A stretch of 62,322 nt of DNA from an uncultured Saprospiraceae bacterium (GTDB taxonomy: Bacteria > Bacteroidota > Bacteroidia > Chitinophagales > Saprospiraceae), in contig CALLWB010000099.1 of NCBI GenBank assembly GCA_938016265.1, forward strand, positions 1-62,322, given 5' to 3'. A program made the translations under genes and the position numbers. Shown piece after piece: positions 1 through 8,649 of this stretch (its first letter is position 1; the number at the start of each line of letters is the position of its first letter). The notes beneath the pieces were generated by a model. The model worked only from the letters and a program-made list of their open reading frames with translations. It ran no database searches and was not told where the DNA came from.

Positions 1-126
1 AGGAAAAGATCGTACTAAAAGTGTAGGAGTCACTAGGAAAATAGCTTGGCTAATTTTGGGCTTTTGTCCAACAACTAATTGGAATAATTGAGGTGAAAAT
101 GCAGGAATAGGAGAGTGCCCAAAAAA

Positions 127-205
127 GTCTCTCCGCGAAGCAGTTTCTCTTTCGTCAGTCCAGCAGGAACGGTCTCTCCGCGAAGCAGTCTGTCCCAAAG
201 GAACG
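127..205. repeat. Short direct repeat 3' of the helicase gene
   Basis: An 18-nt direct repeat (GTCTCTCCGCGAAGCAGT) occurs at 127-144 and 172-189, just past the stop codon of the minus-strand helicase. The spacer between the copies has no obvious coding role. A related fragment (AGCGAAGCAGTTAACTCGCT) recurs near 30204, so this may be a dispersed intergenic element of the genome. No transposase or terminal inverted repeats are visible. Confidence 0.5.
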
Positions 206-207
206 TA

Positions 208-2103
208 CTATTTCTTCTTATACTTATTCCGCTTAGTCCCTGGAGATTTCTTTTTCTTCCGCTCTTTTGTGGTATGTTTTTTTCCTTCAAAATCAGACTT
301 TCGTTCTTTTTTCTTAGGAGAATAACTGTCAGTACCGCCCTTACTTTCTGCAGTTTCTATCGACAATTTTATCCCTTCAAACGGTTTACCTTTCAGGGCG
401 CCGACTACTTTGTCGACCATGCCGTTTTCCACCTCAAAGAAGGAGAATTTTTTCAAGATTTCGATCTTTCCGATCTCTACGGTATTCGAATCCATCCCTC
501 GATTGATCAGCCCGATCAGCTTAGAAGGATTCATATAGTTTTTAGAACCTGCGTTGATGAAGAGTCTGGAAAAGTTGTTTCTTCGGCGCTCGGATACAGG
601 TTTTCGTTCTCTTGGTTGATCACTATCTCTGCGATCTCTAGGTTCGCGGCTGCCACGATCTCTATCTCTTCGATCGCCTCGATCCCTTCCTCTATCTCTT
701 CGATCACCTCTGTCTCTGCGATCCCCGCGATCTCTTCTTTCCCAGCGATCATCACGGTCTCGTTTGTGGTCGTCTTTACTTACGTTAATATCCCGTGCAT
801 TTTTGTAGTAGCTTAAAAATCGGTTAAACTCAGAGGAGACAAAATGCTTGATCAATTCCTCCTTGTCTAAATGACCTAGTTTCTCTACAATCTCAGGGAT
901 AAAGGGTTCAATTTGTGCCTCATCAATCTCGACATTTTGAATCCGGTCGATCAGCGCCAATAGTTGAATTTTGCAAATTTCTTTCCCGCTAGGTACTTGA
1001 GCGTGGGTAAATTTCACGCCTGTTCCTCGCTCAATATCTTTTATTTTTCGTCGCTCTCTGCTGTGGATGATCACAATAGAAATTCCGCTTTTTCCTGCAC
1101 GTCCTGTACGCCCACTCCTGTGCGTATAAGTATCCGAAGTATCTGGTAACTTATAGTTGATCACATGCGTTAGATCATTGACATCCAGGCCTCTGGCGGC
1201 AACATCGGTAGCGACCAATATCTGTATTTTTTTCTTTCTGAATCGGCCCATCACTTCATCCCGCATCCCTTGAGACAAATCACCATGCAGCGCATCTGCC
1301 GGATAGCCATCCTGCATTAAATTGTCGGCCACTTCCTTCGTTTCCATTCGTGTTCTACAAAAAACAATCCCGTAAATATCAGGATTGACATCTGCTATCC
1401 GCTTCACTACTTCATACCGATCCCTGGCACTTACCATGTAGAAAATATGCTCCAGATTTTCCGCTCCGATATTCATCTTCGCAACGGTAATTTGCTTGGC
1501 GTCGTTCATGTATTTCTTACTGACACGCGCGATATCTTTAGAGAGTGTGGCAGAAAACAATAAGGTCTGCTTTTCCTCTGGAGTCGCCTCCAAAATAGCA
1601 TCCAATTCCTCCTTGAATCCCATCGTCAACATCTCATCTGCCTCATCCAAAATCACGGTACTCACCTGACTCAAATCCAATCTTTTACGGCTGATCAAAT
1701 CCTTTGCTCTACCAGGAGTAGCGACTACGATTTGTGCTTCTCGACGCAATTCTTTTATCTGCTTTTCAATACTAGCACCTCCGTAGACAGAAACCACACT
1801 GATCCCCTTCAAGTATTTCGAATAGCTCGCTAAATCTCTTGTTATCTGAAGACAAAGCTCCCTAGTCGGGCAAAGTATCAGCGTTTGCGGTGATTTGTTG
1901 CTGGTATCAGCACTGTTTACTGCTGGTAAGCCGAAAGCGGCTGTTTTTCCAGTACCCGTCTGTGCTAGAGCAACAACATCCTGGTCGGAAGATAATAAAA
2001 TTGGAATAGCTGCGGCTTGTATCGGAGTTGGTGTTTCAAAGCCTAAATCTTTTATTGCTTTTAGTACTTCTTCCTTCAATCCAGTTTCTGCAAAATCGTT
2101 CAT
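208..2103 (-). CDS. DEAD-box ATP-dependent RNA helicase (DeaD/CsdA type)
   Basis: A 631-residue RNA helicase that should unwind structured RNA during ribosome assembly or cold growth. The Q motif (GFETPTPIQ) is at residues 21-29, motif I (AQTGTGKT) at 47-54, PTREL at 79-83, DEAD at 153-156, SAT at 184-186, and motif VI (HRSGRTGRAG) at about 328-337. An Arg/Asp-rich low-complexity linker covers about 444-510. A DbpA/CsdA-type RNA-binding domain covers about 511-585, and a Lys-rich tail ends the protein. The linker is encoded by repetitive DNA (about 590-770), which creates long but meaningless antisense ORFs. The ATG at 2103 sits about 25 nt downstream of a Bacteroidota -7-like element (CACCTTTG on the minus strand). 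Family assignment is firm. Which paralogue it corresponds to cannot be told from sequence alone. Confidence 0.95.
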   Translation of the reverse strand: MNDFAETGLKEEVLKAIKDLGFETPTPIQAAAIPILLSSDQDVVALAQTGTGKTAAFGLPAVNSADTSNKSPQTLILCPTRELCLQITRDLASYSKYLKGISVVSVYGGASIEKQIKELRREAQIVVATPGRAKDLISRKRLDLSQVSTVILDEADEMLTMGFKEELDAILEATPEEKQTLLFSATLSKDIARVSKKYMNDAKQITVAKMNIGAENLEHIFYMVSARDRYEVVKRIADVNPDIYGIVFCRTRMETKEVADNLMQDGYPADALHGDLSQGMRDEVMGRFRKKKIQILVATDVAARGLDVNDLTHVINYKLPDTSDTYTHRSGRTGRAGKSGISIVIIHSRERRKIKDIERGTGVKFTHAQVPSGKEICKIQLLALIDRIQNVEIDEAQIEPFIPEIVEKLGHLDKEELIKHFVSSEFNRFLSYYKNARDINVSKDDHKRDRDDRWERRDRGDRRDRGDRRDRGRDRGDRRDRDRGSREPRDRRDSDQPRERKPVSERRRNNFSRLFINAGSKNYMNPSKLIGLINRGMDSNTVEIGKIEILKKFSFFEVENGMVDKVVGALKGKPFEGIKLSIETAESKGGTDSYSPKKKERKSDFEGKKHTTKERKKKKSPGTKRNKYKKK

Positions 2104-2212
2104 ATCGTGGTTGTGTCAAAATTTAACTGCAAAGGTGAGGTTTTTATTCGGAGATTCAGCGTATAATTGTAAATACTTTTGTTGTCGGGGAAAGATGGTT
2201 GCCTTTGTTGAG

Positions 2213-2243
2213 TTGGTTAATCATCAAACTCCTTGCACTTTTG
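2213..2243 (+). promoter_or_regulatory. Bacteroidota-type promoter candidate
   Basis: TTG (2213-2215), 20-nt spacer, then CACTTTTG (2236-2243). This differs from the TAnnTTTG consensus only at the first base. It would start a plus-strand transcript near 2250 that runs to the hairpin at 2604-2643. Confidence 0.35.
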
Positions 2244-2603
2244 CATAAATATTCAGCCTACAAGTGGAGTGTTACTTGATTTTGCGACGTCCAATCCTTA
2301 CGGTGGTTTTAATGTCTCCAAAGCTTTAAACGGTAAGTTTTTACTCTGGGCTGGTGCTACTAATATTGATGACAGGTCAATGCAGCAGACGGAAGTAATA
2401 CTTAGAATGTTAGGAACAGCAATAGTTATCAAAACTCATATGAAAACAAGGATGGTGCTTGCAATGCAGCCGATCGAAGTAGAACATGGAAAACCGAAAT
2501 CGGATAAGTTATATTCCACAATAGATCTTAGCGGGTAAGATTTTCTTATTTTTTGCAAATTTTCGAGTAAATTGCCTACAATGTTATAATTGTTGTCAGG
2601 AGT

Positions 2604-2643
2604 GCCCCCTCTAAGTCGTTCCATATTTTTGGAGGGGCTTTCT
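2604..2643 (+). terminator. Terminator-like hairpin
   Basis: GCCCC at 2604-2608 plus TC at 2610-2611 pair with GAGGGGC at 2632-2638, with one bulged C. The loop is about 20 nt, and a short T-rich tail (TTTCTATT) follows. The tail is weak, so termination efficiency is uncertain. Confidence 0.4.
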
Positions 2644-2687
2644 ATTCAATGACAATATTTGGAATTGGAAAAATCATGTTAAATTAA

Positions 2688-3317
2688 ATGCCAACATTAA
2701 CCAATATATCTAAAGCTATTCTGTTAGCAGTATATTGTTTCTTTTGTTGGTTAATGCTAAAAATCACCCTCCAATACTTTCCAGTAAATTTTGATGTTGC
2801 GTTTTTGAGAATCAAGCAGGAATATGTAGCTCTGCTGCATTACAAAATCGCATTTTACGGGCATGTTGTTTTTTCCATTTTTGCTTTGTTGGCAGGTTTT
2901 ACCCAGTTTTCTAGTAAGATAAGATCATCCTATACACACGTGCATCGGACAATTGGGAAGGTGTATATCTATACGATCCTATTTTTTGCAGCCCCTACTG
3001 GATTGGTCCTTGGTGTATATGCGAATGGTGGATGGTCGTCTCGCCTTGGATTTTGTTTGCTGGCGGTTGGTTGGTTTTTGTTTACTGGTATTGCTTGGAA
3101 AGCATTAAAAGAAAAAGACTACACCAAACATCAGACTTTTATGATTCGTAGTTTCGCCCTGACGTTATCTGCGATTACATTACGAATTTGGAAGTACCTC
3201 CTTGTTTACCTGTTTGCCCCGCGCCCCATGGACGTCTATCAAATTGTCGCTTGGCTAGGCTGGGTCCTAAACTTAGCTATTGCAGAAATCCTAATTTTTA
3301 AATATATTAAGAAATGA
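2688..3317 (+). CDS. DUF2306-family integral membrane protein
   Basis: A 209-residue protein with about six hydrophobic segments (about 9-30, 53-72, 92-110, 120-137, 152-170 and 186-205). The HRTIGK signature at 86-91, and a later His followed by MIRS (about 148-154), are typical of DUF2306 predicted membrane proteins. The paired histidines in these segments suggest possible cofactor or metal binding, but the family's function is unknown to me. Its stop overlaps the start of the next gene in an ATGA arrangement, so the two are probably translationally coupled. Confidence 0.8.
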   Translation: MPTLTNISKAILLAVYCFFCWLMLKITLQYFPVNFDVAFLRIKQEYVALLHYKIAFYGHVVFSIFALLAGFTQFSSKIRSSYTHVHRTIGKVYIYTILFFAAPTGLVLGVYANGGWSSRLGFCLLAVGWFLFTGIAWKALKEKDYTKHQTFMIRSFALTLSAITLRIWKYLLVYLFAPRPMDVYQIVAWLGWVLNLAIAEILIFKYIKK

Positions 3318-4210
3318 AAAATTTACTAGTAATACTTGGAATATGCAGCCTCTTCGCCTGCGACACAAAAAACACCTCCAACCAGGAATCCAATGAGCAA
3401 ACCACCAAACAACACCCCACCCAACAAGAACAAATGTCTTCGGTGGAGCTCGAAAACCAAATGATTGCAGAGCTGGCAACGATCAATCCCAATGAATATA
3501 TCGGATATTACGTAGGCGATTTCGTAGCAGGGACCACTGTAAAAGAAGGCGGTACTTACGAAAACAAAATCAACATTTCCATCGATAATATTGAAGGCGA
3601 AAAAATCAAAGGCCACTCCATAGTAGCAGGCAACAACCGGCCCTTCGAAGGCACTTTCAATACCACCCAACTGAAAGCAAAAGTAAAAGAACCAGGCGAC
3701 GACAAATACGATGGCGTTTTTAACTTCGAGTTTGACGACAAAGGAACATTTATCGTAGGCACCTGGGAAGCCAACGACAAAAAACTAAAAGTCACCAAAC
3801 GAAAATACAAACTCAATAAAGTAAAATACGTCTACGACAAAACCCAAGAACTCCCCGAAAACCTTGGCTGGGCGGACCTTTACGGTAAATACGATGACAT
3901 CGATGAAGATGCAGAATTTCTAACACAAGACGTACTAAAACACAACGCCTCCAATAAAGAACTCCAAGCAAAAGATATAGAAAACATGTACAAAGGCGAC
4001 CTAGAGGTACTCCGAAATTCCATATACGCAAGGCATGGCTACTCCTTCAAAAACAGAAAAATGCGCTACGTCTTCGACCATATCAAATGGTACATTCCTC
4101 TTTCCACCGACATCCGAAATCAACTCACCGCCTTGGAGAAAAAGAACATCGACCTCATCAAAAGATATGAAGGACATGCCGAGCGATATTATGACGTTTT
4201 TGGTCGATAA
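3314..4210 (+). CDS. YARHG-domain lipoprotein
   Basis: A 298-residue predicted lipoprotein. The signal peptide ends in a lipobox-like SLFAC, with acylated Cys16, followed by a Ser/Gln/Asn-rich linker. The middle (about 60-175) is rich in beta-strand-like charged segments. The C-terminus (about 225-295) carries the YARHG motif at about 238-242, followed by the conserved aromatic/Tyr-Ile-Pro region. YARHG domains are common in extracellular proteins but have no defined activity. The 4-nt overlap with the DUF2306 gene suggests one operon. This gene is rich in A and C on the coding strand, as are several other genes in the window. Confidence 0.8.
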   Translation: MKNLLVILGICSLFACDTKNTSNQESNEQTTKQHPTQQEQMSSVELENQMIAELATINPNEYIGYYVGDFVAGTTVKEGGTYENKINISIDNIEGEKIKGHSIVAGNNRPFEGTFNTTQLKAKVKEPGDDKYDGVFNFEFDDKGTFIVGTWEANDKKLKVTKRKYKLNKVKYVYDKTQELPENLGWADLYGKYDDIDEDAEFLTQDVLKHNASNKELQAKDIENMYKGDLEVLRNSIYARHGYSFKNRKMRYVFDHIKWYIPLSTDIRNQLTALEKKNIDLIKRYEGHAERYYDVFGR

Positions 4211-4330
4211 TTTATGTAGTAAAAGGCAATGGGCAAAGGGTTGAAGGTTTTTTTGAACAAAAAATAGGTTAGGGAATTTTTCAACTTCTTTTTCTTATTT
4301 TCACGATTGTTTCAAAAAAATACATCCAAA

Positions 4331-4531
4331 ATGAAGTTCATAGAAATTCCAATTTATACCGGTATAGGTCAAACAGACAATGTGTTGATAAACATTAATT
4401 CTATTGCCTACCTCAGACCGTATTCGGAGGATACCCTGATTATTTTAAAAGCGCCGCATGATGGCAAATCAAACAATCTAACGTCAAGTTTGGCTTATAA
4501 TGAGCTAAAGGGCAAGATATTGGGTGCTTAA
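4331..4531 (+). CDS. Small FlbD-like hypothetical protein
   Basis: A 66-residue protein beginning MKFIEIPIYTG. An upstream in-frame ATG at 4307 exists, but the A-rich leader before 4331 and the natural N-terminus favour 4331. The pattern 'vLININSIAYLRPYSEDTLIIL' (residues ~17-38) resembles the small FlbD-like fold seen in many short Bacteroidota hypotheticals. No enzymatic motif is present. The gene stands alone, about 120 nt after the YARHG gene. Family assignment is by pattern memory only. Confidence 0.5.
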   Translation: MKFIEIPIYTGIGQTDNVLININSIAYLRPYSEDTLIILKAPHDGKSNNLTSSLAYNELKGKILGA

Positions 4532-4610
4532 ATGATCTTTGCCTCAATTCAACACTCAATGAGTTTTTAATATTGTTATCTAGTTGACTTACTCTTGAAA
4601 GTTGGTTACT

Positions 4611-4680
4611 CCTGCCCAAAGGAAGGCAGGCGGTTATTATATATTCGAGGGTGGAATAGGCCGACACACCGGGCGTTTTT
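4611..4680. repeat. GC-rich structured intergenic element
   Basis: CCTGCC (4611-4616) pairs with GGCAGG (4625-4630) over an 8-nt loop. A segment GGGTGGAATAGG...GACACACC follows, in which GGTG/CACC can pair. The block resembles part of the GC-rich intergenic element at about 38820-38960, which also contains GGGTGGAATGGACGAC. Both stand out from the AT-rich surroundings. Confidence 0.35.
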
Positions 4681-4746
4681 CAGCAACTCGAAAGAAAATG
4701 ATTAAAATAGAAAAAATATAAACAAGCAACCCGCTGACAATCAACT

Positions 4747-4765
4747 GTTTTTAATCATTAAAAAC
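4747..4765. promoter_or_regulatory. Perfect dyad upstream of the leader-peptide promoter
   Basis: GTTTTTAA-TCA-TTAAAAAC is a perfect 8-bp inverted repeat with a 3-nt centre, 31 bp upstream of the TTG of the next promoter. It could be an operator or a weak terminator for leftward or rightward transcription. No regulator is identifiable. Confidence 0.35.
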
Positions 4766-4796
4766 ACATTATAAACAAAAAAATAACTCCATTCAA

Positions 4797-4827
4797 TTGA
4801 CTTTTACAAAATTCGACTATACCTTTA
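4797..4827 (+). promoter_or_regulatory. Promoter of the methionine-locus leader
   Basis: TTG (4797-4799), 20-nt spacer, then TACCTTTA (4820-4827), matching the Bacteroidota TTG/TAnnTTTG consensus except for the final base. Only 9 nt separate it from the ATG at 4837, so the leader-peptide mRNA would be leaderless or nearly so. Confidence 0.6.
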
Positions 4828-4836
4828 GAAACTCAA

Positions 4837-4963
4837 ATGAAAGGATTATTTCTACATATCATTGACCAAAACGAAGCAAAATCTGCTTCCACTTCTACTA
4901 TTAGTATCGCCGCAACTGCTATGTGTTGTTGTATGTGTATGTGCTGTATGTGTATACCACTCG

Positions 4964-4980
<17 letters not shown>
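4837..4980 (+). CDS. Cys/Met-rich leader peptide of the methionine operon
   Basis: A 47-codon ORF, ATG 4837 to TAA 4980. Its codons 29-39 (4921-4953) read MCCCMCMCCMC: seven Cys and four Met in 11 consecutive codons. It begins 10 nt after a promoter-like element and ends 120 nt before the ATG of metY, whose pathway makes the Cys/Met-linked intermediate homocysteine. The simplest reading is a transcription- or translation-attenuation leader peptide, in which scarcity of charged tRNA-Cys/tRNA-Met stalls the ribosome in the run and changes downstream RNA folding. Downstream pairings that could act in this way are annotated separately. An alternative, a genuine Cys-rich metal-binding micropeptide, is less likely given the position. 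No Shine-Dalgarno sequence is visible, as is normal for this phylum. The peptide and its role are inferred, not matched to a known family. Confidence 0.75.
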
Positions 4981-6435
<1,455 letters not shown>

Positions 6436-6446
6436 TCTCCCAGATT

Positions 6447-6475
6447 GGGCGGGTTTCGGCTCGCCCTCTTTTTTT
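6447..6475 (+). terminator. Rho-independent terminator between metY and metX-hom
   Basis: GGGCGGG (6447-6453) pairs with CTCGCCC (6460-6466), with one G-U pair. The loop is TTTCGG, and TC plus seven Ts follow. It is strong and correctly oriented for metY, implying reduced or separate expression of the downstream fusion gene. Confidence 0.85.
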
Positions 6476-6498
6476 GATCGTTCCAAAAATTAACAAAA

Positions 6499-8541
6499 AT
6501 GAAAGTTTCAACGCTCAATATCGAGCAAACAATTGTCCTGGAGTCAGGTTTCTCGTTGATCAACCCGCAGATTGCCTACCACACTTACGGGACTCTAAAC
6601 GAAGACAAAAGTAACGTCGTCTGGATAACGCATGCCTTGACGGCGAATAGTGATGTTTTTGACTGGTGGCCAGGATTAGTGGGCGAGAAAGATCTGATCA
6701 ATAGCTCGGACCATTTTATCGTTTGCGCGAATATCTTGGGATCACATTATGGCACAACATCACCACTTAGCACCAACCCTGAGAATGGACAGCCGTACTA
6801 CCATACCTTTCCTGAATTTACCATTCGCGATATTGTGGCCCTGCATATTGAATTGGCCAATTATCTTGGAATTGATCAAATCCATTTATTGATGGGTGGT
6901 TCGATGGGCGGGCACCAAGCATTAGAATGGGCGATTCTTGAACCGGAGCGGATTGATCATCTGGCAGTTATCGCTTCGAGTGCAGTACATTCTCCATGGG
7001 GCGTTGCGTTTAATGAATCTCAGCGATGGGCTATTGAAAATGATCCTTCCTGGAATTTAAGTAGGAATAACGCTGGTATTGAAGGGATGAAGACGGCCAG
7101 ATCACTCGCATTATTATCTTATCGTAATTTTAAAACGTATCAAAAAACACAGCAGCCCAGCGATGACAATCTGCTATTTCCAGACCGCGCTTCTTCTTAT
7201 CAAAAATACCAGGGGGAGAAATTGGCCAATCGCTTCAATGCCTTTTCTTATTGGTATTTGAGCAAGGCGATGGACAGCCAAAACGTAGGACGAGACCGAG
7301 GTGGGGTAGAGGAGGCACTAGCTAAAATACAAGCAAAAAGTATCATCATCTCCCTGGAAGACGACGTTCTATTCCCAATTAGCGATCAACTGCGATTGGT
7401 GAAAGGGATACCGAATGCCGTCCATCAATTTATCCCTTCCTTCTATGGCCATGACGGATTTCTAATCGAAACAAAAAACATTAGAAAATCCCTCGTAACC
7501 TTCTTAAACAACCAACACACCAACAAGGACGAAAAACGAAGAACGGAAGCCCTCCTCATTAATAAAAAACAAACCAACACCTCCAACGATCAAATCAACG
7601 TAGGCATCATCGGCCTAGGCACGGTAGGACTGTCCCTCTACGAACAACTAAATCTAAGGAGTGAAATTAACATCAAAAAAATAATCGTCCGCCGAAAAGG
7701 AATTGATCGCGGCATTCCCAATGCTCTAATCGGTTATGATGCCTCCGAGTTGATGGAAGATGCACAAGTACCAGTAGTTATTGAGGTCATTGATGACGCA
7801 GACGCCGCCTACGAATTCGCCAAACAAGTGTTACGAAAAGGAAAAATCCTGATCAGTGCCAACAAAAAAATGCTGGCCCACCACCTCAAAGAACTCAAAG
7901 AGCTCGAGCTGATTTTTGGAGGAAAACTACTCTACGAAGCTTCCGTCGGCGGAGCCATTCCAATATTAAGAGTCATCAATGAATATTATCAATCCGAACC
8001 CATTCAAAAAATTGAAGGCATTATCAACGGATCGACCAACTATATTCTGACTAGGATGGGGGAGGAGAGTATCCCATTTTCCGAAGCCCTGAAAGAAGCC
8101 CAAATCAAAGGATTTGCCGAGAGCAATCCCACCCTCGATGTAGACGGATATGATGCTGCCTACAAAGCCACTTTGCTAGCACATACCGCCTTCAACGTAT
8201 ACCTCGACCCCAAGGAAGTGGAGCGCGTTGGCATCAGCAACATCAGCATCGAAGACATCCAAGCAGCCCGCGTATTCAATCAAAAAATAAAACTAATCGC
8301 CACCATAGAAAAGTCAGAAACTGGCAAGGTCGCAGTAAGCGTAAAACCCCGGTTCCTAAACCCATCCGACCACCTCTACAATGTCGACTTTGAATTGAAT
8401 GCCATCAATATTGAAGGACTATACAGCGGTAGCAATACGCTAAAAGGGAAGGGGGCTGGTGGCCATCCGACTGCTTCGGCAGTAGCCGCCGATCTGGATT
8501 TTGCCCTTCAATTTTTGAAGCATTTGGAGGCGGTTGGATGA
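6499..8541 (+). CDS. Bifunctional homoserine O-acetyltransferase / homoserine dehydrogenase
   Basis: A 680-residue fusion. Residues 1 to about 340 are a MetX-type alpha/beta-hydrolase with nucleophile Ser135 in GGSMGG, Asp289 (DDVLFP) and His318 (GHDGF). Residues about 343-364 form a hydrophilic linker. Residues about 365-680 are homoserine dehydrogenase, with nucleotide-binding GIIGLGTVG (369-377), SANKK (453-457), GGAIPILR (484-491) and catalytic-site residues Glu541, Asp552 and Lys556. Their spacing (11 and 4) equals that of the family. No ACT domain or aspartokinase is attached. The protein would reduce aspartate semialdehyde to homoserine and acetylate it, feeding MetY. Two separate families in one frame with no internal stop make a sequencing artefact unlikely. 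It is oriented with metY 63 nt upstream, beyond a terminator. Confidence 0.92.
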   Translation: MKVSTLNIEQTIVLESGFSLINPQIAYHTYGTLNEDKSNVVWITHALTANSDVFDWWPGLVGEKDLINSSDHFIVCANILGSHYGTTSPLSTNPENGQPYYHTFPEFTIRDIVALHIELANYLGIDQIHLLMGGSMGGHQALEWAILEPERIDHLAVIASSAVHSPWGVAFNESQRWAIENDPSWNLSRNNAGIEGMKTARSLALLSYRNFKTYQKTQQPSDDNLLFPDRASSYQKYQGEKLANRFNAFSYWYLSKAMDSQNVGRDRGGVEEALAKIQAKSIIISLEDDVLFPISDQLRLVKGIPNAVHQFIPSFYGHDGFLIETKNIRKSLVTFLNNQHTNKDEKRRTEALLINKKQTNTSNDQINVGIIGLGTVGLSLYEQLNLRSEINIKKIIVRRKGIDRGIPNALIGYDASELMEDAQVPVVIEVIDDADAAYEFAKQVLRKGKILISANKKMLAHHLKELKELELIFGGKLLYEASVGGAIPILRVINEYYQSEPIQKIEGIINGSTNYILTRMGEESIPFSEALKEAQIKGFAESNPTLDVDGYDAAYKATLLAHTAFNVYLDPKEVERVGISNISIEDIQAARVFNQKIKLIATIEKSETGKVAVSVKPRFLNPSDHLYNVDFELNAINIEGLYSGSNTLKGKGAGGHPTASAVAADLDFALQFLKHLEAVG

Positions 8542-8567
8542 TAGTGGTTGGACAGCAACAGAATTTG

Positions 8568-8644
8568 AACTTTGATTTAATGATTGCCTTGATTTTTGGA
8601 TGAAAAAAAATCAAGGCAATCTCCCAATCAAAGAAATCAAAGTT
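8568..8644. terminator. Bidirectional terminator with nested inverted repeats
   Basis: A perfect 16-bp inverted repeat, GATTGCCTTGATTTTT (8582-8597) and its complement at 8606-8621, encloses an 8-nt loop. It is nested in an outer 11-bp repeat, AACTTTGATTT (8568-8578) with 8634-8644. It lies between the convergent metX-hom fusion and the beta-lactamase-like gene and offers T- and A-tracts for both directions. Confidence 0.8.
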
Positions 8645-8649
8645 TACTC

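Larger units (their letters stand above)
2104..2687. other. 584-bp stretch without a convincing gene; possible orphan transcript
   Basis: This interval separates the divergent helicase and DUF2306 genes. It holds a promoter-like pair (2213-2243) and a terminator-like hairpin (2604-2643), which together would delimit a plus-strand transcript of about 390-400 nt. An open frame to 2538 exists, but its TTG start at 2233 lies inside the proposed -7 element and its first in-frame ATG is near 2380, leaving only 52 residues. I recognise no protein family in it. It also does not match RNase P, tmRNA or 6S RNA landmarks. It could be a small RNA, an orphan small gene or a decayed gene. Confidence 0.25.

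Noticed and set aside
115-816. Long antisense ORFs over the helicase C-terminus
   Set aside because: They are shadows of the Arg/Asp-rich repeat coding of the helicase; composition is repetitive and no family matches.
2233-2538. 101-codon ORF downstream of the helicase
   Set aside because: TTG start lies inside the candidate promoter, no early ATG, no recognisable family; kept only as part of an uncertain noncoding interval.
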